DNA of 64,000 nucleotides, taken from positions 1 to 64,000 of the forward strand of contig JAGWWH010000001.1 in NCBI GenBank assembly GCA_018970485.1, written 5' to 3'. Below the pieces are notes generated by a model that worked only from the letters and a program-made list of their open reading frames with translations, had not been told where the DNA came from and searched no databases. The position numbers and the translations under genes were made by a program. Origin of the DNA: Pseudomonadota bacterium. GTDB lineage: Bacteria > Pseudomonadota > Alphaproteobacteria > Rickettsiales > UBA1997. Numbering within the stretch: position 1 is the stretch's first letter; every line of letters begins with the position of its first letter. Positions 57,247-64,000 of the stretch are shown piece after piece.

Positions 57247-58183
57247 ATGTCTAGGGGTCTAATAGAATTATCAGAACTTCAGTCTCCAGAATTTAATGAA
57301 AAGTTCTCTAAAGGATTTGCAAAGTATGTTATTTTTTCTTTTAAAGACGATCCTGAAGCCTTAAAGAAAGCACTTATAACCGCACCACTAAGAATTAACT
57401 CAGATAACGGTCTCGCAACTTCTTCTTTGATTAAGAGCTCATTTTCATTCTGGAGAAGTGGAATTTATAATGATTCAGATACTAACTGATTAGGCCTCTA
57501 TTTGAGGAATTTAGACTCAATCGATACATTACTACGACAAGAGATCGAAGATCCTGAAAGTGGAATTGATAAAGAAGATAAAGAGTCACTAAATATTGCT
57601 GTAGATAAATCTCTTAGTGTACCCAGAAGTATTGCTGTAAAAATCCAATAATATCACTTGGTAGAATATTATATGAATTATACGAAGATAGCGAAGACGC
57701 CAAAGCTATCTTACTAGATATTCAGGGTAATTATTATTTCGGAGGCGTGAGAATAAAAGATCGAAATCACGAGCTATTTAGTTAGAAATTGAAGGAGAAG
57801 GTACCCTCGCGTTTCTAAGTGGAGAGCGTCACGAAGGTTATTTTATTGAAGGCAGAATATAGGAGAAGACACCATTACTTGGGCAAACGGCACTGTTTAT
57901 AAAGGCCATACTAACATTATCAGATGGATGGAGAAGGTAACTTAGAATGAAACTTATTACGAGGAAGTCGGTAATGAGCTGATTTCAGAGAAGAGTGTTT
58001 TTAGGAAAAAAAACTCAAGCAAAAGAAAGGGGTGGGCCTAACTCAGAGAATCCATCTAGCACAGCAGAGGTTGGAGGTGGTGGCGTAACAATAAATTATA
58101 CCTCATCTCTCGAAGATGAAAAAAGTGAATCCAAAGAAAGTCCTTCAAGCCTTTTCCGCCTAAATAATTGGTCAGCTAGTTAA
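57247..58183 (+). pseudogene. degraded MORN-repeat protein gene
   Basis: From ATG 57247 the frame meets a TGA at 57487, continues in the same frame to about 57651 ('LRNLDSIDTLLRQEIEDPE'), then shifts several times. Around 57770-57960 the pieces spell MORN-type repeats: 'GEGTLAFLSGERHEGYFIEG', 'GEDTITWANGTVYKGHT', 'DGEGNLE'. A last open piece covers 57995-58183. MORN repeats bind lipids or act as spacers. The gene is beyond repair by one sequencing error, so it is a true relic. I see no other gene in 57085-58282. Confidence 0.7.
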
Positions 58184-58282
58184 AAAACTGTTTAAATTAT
58201 ACTCGAGAATGGAAGGTGTTTTTCTTGGTTTGGCTGAGGTCATTAAAAACGACAAATCTAGTTTGCGCTTACAGAATTCTGA

Positions 58283-58828
58283 TTATTCAAGCAAATCTTC
58301 AATTTTTTGCGTGATTTTTTCCGACATTGGATCGGTCGATGATGAGAACCAAGCGACAAAATTACCATTTTTGTCGATCAAATATTTGTGAAAGTTCCAT
58401 TTGGGCGAGCCCAGAAAGCCAGCTTGATTATTGGCCCAAGAATAAAATGGATGAGCTTTTTCGCCGCTAACTTTGCTAATCGATGTAAGTGGAAAAGAAA
58501 TTTTAAATTCTTTTTGAGTAAAATCTTTCACCTTCATTTCACTACTTAACTCTTGATTGCCGAAGTCGTTTGAAGGAACTCCGATTACAACCAAGCCGCG
58601 CTCTCGATATTTTTCGTAAAGCTGCTGCAAAGATTTATATTGTGGAGTAAGGCCGCATTTTGAGGCGGTATTAACCACCAGAACCACCTTTCCTCTGTAG
58701 TCAGATAAATTCAAAACCTCGCCTTCAACTGAAGAAAAAGAAAATTGATAAGCATTTTTTTGACTAGTTTGAGCCTTTGCTCCGTAGGAGAAAAAAGCTA
58801 AAAGAGTTAGTAAAATCCCCACTTTCAT
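58283..58828 (-). CDS. gpx: glutathione peroxidase family protein, exported
   Basis: 181 residues. A signal peptide ('ILLTLLAFFSYGAKAQ') is followed by the Gpx fold: 'VNTASKCGLTPQYKSLQQLYEKY' with Cys in place of selenocysteine, 'GVPSNDFGNQE' and 'WNFHKYLIDKNG'. It reduces hydroperoxides, here probably in the periplasm. Many Cys-type Gpx proteins use thioredoxin. It is 18 bases after ileS on the same strand. Confidence 0.92.
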   Translation of the reverse strand: MKVGILLTLLAFFSYGAKAQTSQKNAYQFSFSSVEGEVLNLSDYRGKVVLVVNTASKCGLTPQYKSLQQLYEKYRERGLVVIGVPSNDFGNQELSSEMKVKDFTQKEFKISFPLTSISKVSGEKAHPFYSWANNQAGFLGSPKWNFHKYLIDKNGNFVAWFSSSTDPMSEKITQKIEDLLE

Positions 58829-58846
58829 AACAAGTGATTTAGTTGA

Positions 58847-61528
58847 TTAAATTTTAGATATTTTTTGGTCATTCAAACTCTTCCAAACAAATTCGGTAGT
58901 GAATGGAAGTAGCGGTGCCGCGGTTTCGCACATATTTACTAAAACAGTGTAAAGCACGTCGTAAGCTTCTTGCTTATCTTGATCAAGTTCGCCTTTCCAA
59001 AAACGCTGACGATTACGACGAATGTACCAATTATTCAGCGCTTCAAAAAATTGATTAAACTCTTCGCAGGCAATTACCGTGTCATAGTTTTGCATTGCCT
59101 CATCAATCTTAGAAACCGCTGTCTTTAGCTTGGCTAAAATGTAGCGATCCAAAATGCTGCTTAAATCTTTTTTAAATTCGATGCGCTGAGCTTTGATTCC
59201 ATCGGCATTGGCGTAAAGACAGAAGAAGTTGAAGGCGTTGATCAAAGGCTTGATCGACAAACGTAAGCAATCGCGAATTGCCTTTCCATCTTTGTCGATG
59301 CGCAGTTCTTGTCCACGCATCACCGGTTGCGAAATCATGTAAAAGCGCATGGCGTCTGAGCCGAGGCTTGAAAAAATTTCGAGTGGATCTGCGTAATTTC
59401 GCAAACGCTTAGAAAGTTTTTGTGATTTCTCATCCAAGATTGTGCCGTGGCAAATGACGTTTTTAAACGGTGCGCGATCAAAAAGCGCGGTCGACAAAAC
59501 AAAGAGCGTGTAAAACCAACCGCGAGTTTGCGCGACATATTCGGTGATGAAATCCGCCGGAAAATTTTCCTCAAACCATTCTTTATTTTCGAAAGGGTAG
59601 TGCACTTGCGCGTAAGGCATCGAACCCGATTCAAACCAGCAATCAAGCACATCGGTGACACGTTTGTAAGTTTCGCCATTTTCAACAAAAGTGATGTTGT
59701 CGATGAAAGGGCGATGCAGATTCTCGATTTTTTGTCCGGAAACTTTTTCTAAATCAGCGACAGATCCAAACACACGAATCTTCCCCGTTTCACTTTTCCA
59801 AACCGGCACCGGACAGCCCCAGAAGCGGTTGCGCGTGATTGACCAATCGCGAGCGCCTTCCAGCCATTTACCAAATTGTCCGTCTTTGATGTGGTTCGGG
59901 ATCCAGTTTACGCCTTGGTTTAACTCAACCATACGATCTTTGAAATCGGTGACGCGCACATACCAAGAAGACACGGCTTTGTAGATTAGCGGAGTGTCTG
60001 TGCGCCAGCAGTGTGGGTAGTTGTGGAGATATTGTTCAGTTTTAAGCCAGGCGCATGTTGCTTTGAGGTATTTGATGATGTCGTCATTGGTTTCAAAAAC
60101 TTGGCGACCTTTGAGTGCGAGAGTTAAATCCTCCGTCGCACTTCCTGCGCCACCTCCTTTTTCAAAGGAGACTTGGCCCTCTTTGGAAAAGAGGGAAGGA
60201 GACTCGTTGGCGTCGGAAGGGTGATTTAAATCAAAAATCTCGGACGTGAACTTGCCACCTTCATCAACCGGGCAAAGAGTTGGAATTCCGTTCGCTTTGC
60301 AAAGTAATTGGTCATCTTCACCGAAACCTGGAGCGAGGTGAACGATGCCAGTTCCTTCTTCTGTTGAAACGAAATCGCCGTGAAGAACTACGAAAGAATT
60401 TTTGGTTTTTTCGACAAGGTAAGGGAAGAGGGGTTTGTATTTTAGTTCATTTAGTAAAACCCTACCGCCAAAAACATTAATTGCTTCGTAACCAGAATAT
60501 TCTGAAGAAAGTTTTGAAGATTTTAATTCAGAGATCATTCGCTCTCTTTCCGCGTTAAATTCTTCTGCATCTAACCATCCAGATCCTGGAATTTTGATTC
60601 CTTTGTTTAGTGAAGAAACAGATTGGATTAGAACTTCATCCTCTTTTTCTAAGGCTGCATAAGATATGTTTTCACCAATCGCCAAACCTAAGTTTGAAGG
60701 CAAAGTCCAAGGAGTTGTGGTCCACGCAACTAAGAAAACTTTTTTGCCGTTGTATCCAAGTTTTTTTGCACTTTCCTCAGTTAATTCAAACTTCACCGTC
60801 ACCGCCTTACTAGCCTTCTGCCTGTAAGAATTATCCATCCTCGTTTCAAAGTTCGACAAAGGTGTCTGACAAGCCCAAGAGTAAGGCACGACGCGGAAAT
60901 CTTCGTAGAGCAAACCTTTTTCAAAAAGCTGATTAAACGCCCAAATCACTGATTCCATGTAGCTCAAATCCATCGTTTTGTAGCTATTTTTGAAATCGAC
61001 GAAACGGCCTTGGCGCGTGACGTAATTCTCCCAATCATCGGCATATTTCATCACCGACTTGCGGCAAGAATCGTTAAATTTTTCGATGCCATATTCTTGA
61101 ATCGCGATTTGCCCAGAAACGCCGAGTTCTTTTTCAACTTCCATTTCCACCGGCAAGCCGTGCGTATCCCAGCCGAAACGACGTTCAACTTTTTTGCCTT
61201 TCATGGTTTGGTAACGCGCGACTAAATCTTTGATGAAGCCCGTAAGCAAGTGGCCGTAGTGTGGAAGGCCGTTGGCGAAAGGAGGGCCGTCGTAGAAGAC
61301 GAATTCATGCTTGGTGTTTGCTGCTTCGTGGCGACAGTTTGTGTGATCTTTGAGGGCGCAGGGATTAAGGATTGGGGAGACGTTGTCTTCATCCAAATCG
61401 TTAGAAAAATTTCTGCTCTCAACAGATTTTTCGAAAACTTTTTGTTCTTGCCAAAAACGCAGGATTTCTTCCTCCATCTTAGCGAAATCAAGATTTTGAT
61501 TCGCTTCCGGGTAATATTTTTGTTTCAT
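58847..61528 (-). CDS. ileS: isoleucyl-tRNA synthetase, eukaryote-like type
   Basis: 893 residues. HYGH lies at 90-93 in 'GPPFANGLPHYGHLLTG', and the second signature is 'KLSKRLRNYADP', the form of the eukaryote-like clade also found in Rickettsia and Chlamydia and often linked to mupirocin tolerance. 'WTTTPWTLPSNLGLA' marks the editing domain. Two in-frame extras are visible: about 433-470, encoded by a palindromic repeat, and about 41-75 before 'FVFYDGPPFANG', of unknown origin. The C-terminus is shorter than in most of this clade. It is divergent from hom. Confidence 0.95.
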   Translation of the reverse strand: MKQKYYPEANQNLDFAKMEEEILRFWQEQKVFEKSVESRNFSNDLDEDNVSPILNPCALKDHTNCRHEAANTKHEFVFYDGPPFANGLPHYGHLLTGFIKDLVARYQTMKGKKVERRFGWDTHGLPVEMEVEKELGVSGQIAIQEYGIEKFNDSCRKSVMKYADDWENYVTRQGRFVDFKNSYKTMDLSYMESVIWAFNQLFEKGLLYEDFRVVPYSWACQTPLSNFETRMDNSYRQKASKAVTVKFELTEESAKKLGYNGKKVFLVAWTTTPWTLPSNLGLAIGENISYAALEKEDEVLIQSVSSLNKGIKIPGSGWLDAEEFNAERERMISELKSSKLSSEYSGYEAINVFGGRVLLNELKYKPLFPYLVEKTKNSFVVLHGDFVSTEEGTGIVHLAPGFGEDDQLLCKANGIPTLCPVDEGGKFTSEIFDLNHPSDANESPSLFSKEGQVSFEKGGGAGSATEDLTLALKGRQVFETNDDIIKYLKATCAWLKTEQYLHNYPHCWRTDTPLIYKAVSSWYVRVTDFKDRMVELNQGVNWIPNHIKDGQFGKWLEGARDWSITRNRFWGCPVPVWKSETGKIRVFGSVADLEKVSGQKIENLHRPFIDNITFVENGETYKRVTDVLDCWFESGSMPYAQVHYPFENKEWFEENFPADFITEYVAQTRGWFYTLFVLSTALFDRAPFKNVICHGTILDEKSQKLSKRLRNYADPLEIFSSLGSDAMRFYMISQPVMRGQELRIDKDGKAIRDCLRLSIKPLINAFNFFCLYANADGIKAQRIEFKKDLSSILDRYILAKLKTAVSKIDEAMQNYDTVIACEEFNQFFEALNNWYIRRNRQRFWKGELDQDKQEAYDVLYTVLVNMCETAAPLLPFTTEFVWKSLNDQKISKI
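60121..60231. repeat. RPE-like palindromic repeat inserted in ileS (two units)
   Basis: Two inverted units of the family also present twice in leuS, here joined in the opposite order: 'aaatcctccgtcgc' to 'ctttttcaaaggag', then 'ccctctttggaaaagaggga' to 'gtgattta'. In frame; adds about 37 residues to IleS. Confidence 0.78.
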
Positions 61529-61553
61529 TTTTATTTTTTTCTTTGGGGAAAAA

Positions 61554-61582
61554 TTGACTTACAGCTAGGCCAGAATTACAAC
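61554..61582 (+). promoter_or_regulatory. candidate sigma-70-type promoter of hom
   Basis: TTGACT at 61554-61559 and TACAAC at 61577-61582 with a 17-base spacer, about 31 bases before the hom ATG. It is a match to the general consensus only; not confirmed. Confidence 0.35.
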
Positions 61583-61613
61583 GCGCGCCCCTCAATTTTG
61601 CTACAGATTTCTA

Positions 61614-62858
61614 ATGAAAAAATTACGAATCGGTCTTGCCGGACTGGGCGTTGTCGGTCGCGGCGTTTATGAAATTATTCAAAAAGATTCAAAATTATTA
61701 ACTCTACGAACCCAAGTAGAGCTTGAGATCGTCGCCGTTTCTGCGCGCACGAAAAAAGATTTTCTTGAGCCAAAAATTAAGTTTTATGCGAGCGCAATTG
61801 ATCTCGCGAATGATCCAGAAATCGATGTTATAGTTGAAGTGATCGGCGGTGATGGAGTCGCAAAAGATCTGATCGAAACCGCAATCAAGAATGGTAAAAA
61901 AATCGTTACCGCCAACAAAGCTTTGCTCGCAATCCACGGATTTGAATTGGCAAAATTAGTCGAAAAATATCAAAGCTGCATTGGCTTTGAGGCCTCAGTG
62001 GCAGGAGCTACGCCAGCAATTAAAACTGCAAAAGAAAATCTCGCCGGCAATCAAATCAAAGAAATTCACGCTATTTTAAACGGCACTTCGAACTTCATTT
62101 TAACCAAGATGAAAGAAGAAAATTTGGATTTCTCTTTGGCGCTAAAACAAGCGCAAGAGTTAGGCTACGCTGAAGCTGATCCTTCCTCTGATATCAAGGG
62201 ATTAGACACTGCGCATAAAATTATTTTACTCGCCGCAATTGCTTTTGGCAGTAAGCCAAATTTTGCTAAAACTTACATCGAAGGCATTGACGAAATTTCG
62301 ATCGACGACATCAAACTTGCTGACGAATTCGGTTACAAAATCAAATTACTCGCAACTGCGAAGTCAGGCCAGCAAACGGTTTATCCAGCTTTAATTAAAA
62401 AATCTGAGCAAGTCGCGCAAGTTGACGGCGCCTTTAATGCAATTCTTTTTAACGCATCAAATGCCGGACAAAGTTTGATCGTAGGACTCGGCGCTGGAAG
62501 CGTTCCAACAGCTTCAGCAATAGTTTCGGACCTAGTTGATATTGCGCGAGAAAATCAAACATTTTTGTTTGGAGTGAAAAGAGAAGATCTTGTTGAAAGC
62601 AGTATTGGCGATATTTCGCAGCGTATTGGTAAATATTTTTTACGCCTCTTTATCAATAAAAATTCTGGCGCAGAGAAAATTTTTGACGGCAAAATAAAAA
62701 TAGAGCAGGCCGCATTTTTTGAGCGCGGTGATGAAATTTTATGTGGATTTCTAACTGGCGAACAAAAAGAAAGTGAACTCGATGAAGCCTTGAAAAATCT
62801 TGATCCAGCACTGGTTCAGTCAGCAAAATTTATTCGAGTTGAAACAACTAATTTTTAA
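61614..62858 (+). CDS. hom: homoserine dehydrogenase
   Basis: 414 residues. NAD(P)-binding 'IGLAGLGVVGRGVYEII', 'VTANKALLAIHG', and the catalytic region 'AILNGTSNFILTKM' with 'QELGYAEADPSSDIKGLDTAHK' identify Hom. The C-terminal 80 residues would be the ACT regulatory domain, somewhat short. It reduces aspartate semialdehyde (from Asd) to homoserine for threonine and methionine. Confidence 0.95.
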   Translation: MKKLRIGLAGLGVVGRGVYEIIQKDSKLLTLRTQVELEIVAVSARTKKDFLEPKIKFYASAIDLANDPEIDVIVEVIGGDGVAKDLIETAIKNGKKIVTANKALLAIHGFELAKLVEKYQSCIGFEASVAGATPAIKTAKENLAGNQIKEIHAILNGTSNFILTKMKEENLDFSLALKQAQELGYAEADPSSDIKGLDTAHKIILLAAIAFGSKPNFAKTYIEGIDEISIDDIKLADEFGYKIKLLATAKSGQQTVYPALIKKSEQVAQVDGAFNAILFNASNAGQSLIVGLGAGSVPTASAIVSDLVDIARENQTFLFGVKREDLVESSIGDISQRIGKYFLRLFINKNSGAEKIFDGKIKIEQAAFFERGDEILCGFLTGEQKESELDEALKNLDPALVQSAKFIRVETTNF

Positions 62859-62860
62859 CA

Positions 62861-62916
62861 CCCTTCGACAAGCTCAGGGTGACACGAGTCATGCTGAGCC
62901 CGTCGAAGCATGACGT
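62861..62916. repeat. dispersed inverted repeat, family 'gcttgtcgaagcatga', third copy
   Basis: 'cccttcgacaagctcagggt' and 'gtcatgctgagcccgtcgaa' are near inverted copies separated by about seven bases. It lies between the hom stop and the glyS start. Confidence 0.8.
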
Positions 62917-62930
62917 AATTTTATCCCCAA

Positions 62931-64000
62931 TGTCAGATTTTATTTTTGAAATTTTCAGCGAAGAGGTTCCTGCTAAAATGCAGAAAGCGGCAGCGGAAAA
63001 TTTTATTAAAATTGCCTGTGAAGTTTTTACTAAAAATAATCTTCAATTTACCTCGGCGCATGTTCAGGCTTTGGTCACACCACGTCGTTTGGCGCTTTTG
63101 GTTGGTGATTTAAGATTCACCCAAACTCTTCCTTCGGTTAAGCGAGTTGGCCCAAAAGTTAATGCCGATAAAAAGGCGATTGCTGGTTTTTTAAAATCAA
63201 CCGGATTGCAAGATGAGTCGCAGCTCGAGCAAATTGACGGCTCATTTGTTTTTGTGAGTAAAGCTTCAGAAATTTCCACCAACGAAATTATCAAAAATTC
63301 CTTGCCGCAGATTTTGCAAAAAATGGTCGGCACTTGGCCAAAATTGATGCGCTGGGATGATTCTGGAGTTAAATGGATTAGGCCGATTAGAAATATTTTA
63401 TCTCTGTTCGATCAAGAAATAATCGATGTTGAATTTGCTGGAATCAAAGCGAGTAATTTATCTGGATCCATTGAAATCAAGGCCGCGTGGGATTACAAAG
63501 AAATCCTTCAAGAAAATTTAATCATTGTTGATCAGCAAAAAAGGAAGAAAAAAATTTTAGAGCAAATCGCAAAAGTTACCGAAGATTTAGATCTAATCAC
63601 GATTGATGATCCCGAAAAATCTTCACTTTTTGACGAGGTTAATGGGCTTTGCGAATGGCCACTAGTGTTGGTTGGATCAATTGATGAGAGGTTCTTAAAT
63701 TTACCTGATGAGGCCTTAATTTTAACTTTACGTAATAACCAAAAATATTTTTGTCTGAATGACAAAAATGGTAATTTATCGACTAAGTTTATTTTTGTTG
63801 CCAATGGCTCTGGTGATGCAAAAAAAATTATTAGCGACAATGAAAAGTTAGTTCGTGCGCGCTTGTCGGATGTTGAATTTTTTATTCAGGAAGATTTGAA
63901 GAGGCCTTTGATATCAAGGCTCGACGAACTAAAGAAAATAATATTCCACCAAAAATTAGGTTCGGTTTTTGATCGGGTTAGTCGCTTAAAAACTCTAACT
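62931..64000 (+). CDS. glyS: glycyl-tRNA synthetase beta subunit, 3' end outside the window
   Basis: The frame is open from ATG 62931 to the window edge (356 codons). It starts 'MSDFIFEIFSEEVPAKMQKA', then 'VTPRRLALLV' and 'PTWPKLMRW'-like 'GTWPKLMRWDDSGVKWIRPI', all typical of GlyS of the alpha2-beta2 enzyme. The alpha subunit gene glyQ, which normally precedes it, is absent here; hom is upstream instead. Confidence 0.93.

Overview
The window is AT-rich, gene-dense DNA from an alphaproteobacterium that looks host-associated or recently reduced. I suspect the Rickettsiales or a neighbouring lineage. The reasons are an invasion-associated-locus-B protein, an isoleucyl-tRNA synthetase of the eukaryote-like KLSKR type, COQ9, several ankyrin proteins, dispersed small palindromic repeats (some inside essential genes) and decaying pseudogenes. 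Unlike Rickettsia or Wolbachia it keeps steps of amino-acid synthesis (argD, asd, hom, leuD, tyrA), MEP isoprenoid synthesis (dxs), pyridoxal phosphate (pdxJ) and a type IV pilus motor (pilT). That mix would fit a less dependent or epibiotic relative such as the Deianiraea type. This placement is inference; no rRNA gene is present to test it.

Layout. 1-6.3 kb: tail of a large unknown protein, then mnmG, a periplasmic TPR protein and pilT as an overlapping run. 6.3-15.4 kb: an amino-acid permease, a giant leuS, crcB, a pseudouridine synthase, and polA on the other strand. 15.4-22.2 kb: a GST, amgK, yidD, two exported ankyrin proteins, then pdxJ and an MFS carrier on the minus strand. 22.2-28.8 kb is the accessory region: dxs, a methyltransferase, a self-inhibited Fic enzyme between 43-bp direct repeats, a REP-associated transposase between clusters of its repeats, an ankyrin gene and a pseudogene broken over three frames. 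28.8-40.6 kb: argD, then coq9-cvpA-fabG-trxB, a DUF1016-nuclease fusion, a pilin/LamG protein, a FadB/J-type enzyme and two antiporter subunits. 40.7-50.7 kb: a frameshifted flotillin-like gene, asd-gap-ialB, MrpC- and MrpE-like subunits, ligA, yaaA and a permease. 50.7-64 kb: fabI-leuD-nagZ-tyrA on minus, two small Rickettsiales-like proteins with ctpA and a SurA-type isomerase on plus, a ruined MORN-repeat gene, gpx and ileS on minus, then hom and the start of glyS.

The strongest unusual signal is leuS. Its editing domain carries an extra block of about 195 residues that reads as a complete transglutaminase/cysteine-protease-like domain with a Cys-His-Asp triad, while the synthetase and editing motifs are intact. 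Other notable items are repeat-derived in-frame insertions in LeuS, IleS and LigA; the DUF1016-SNase fusion behind a 22-bp perfect palindrome; the Fic cassette; the RAYT/REP pair; and a shared AT-rich inverted repeat in three divergent promoter gaps. Several families (NagZ and AmgK; CtpA and SurA; COQ9, CvpA and FabG) point to active envelope upkeep and aerobic respiration.
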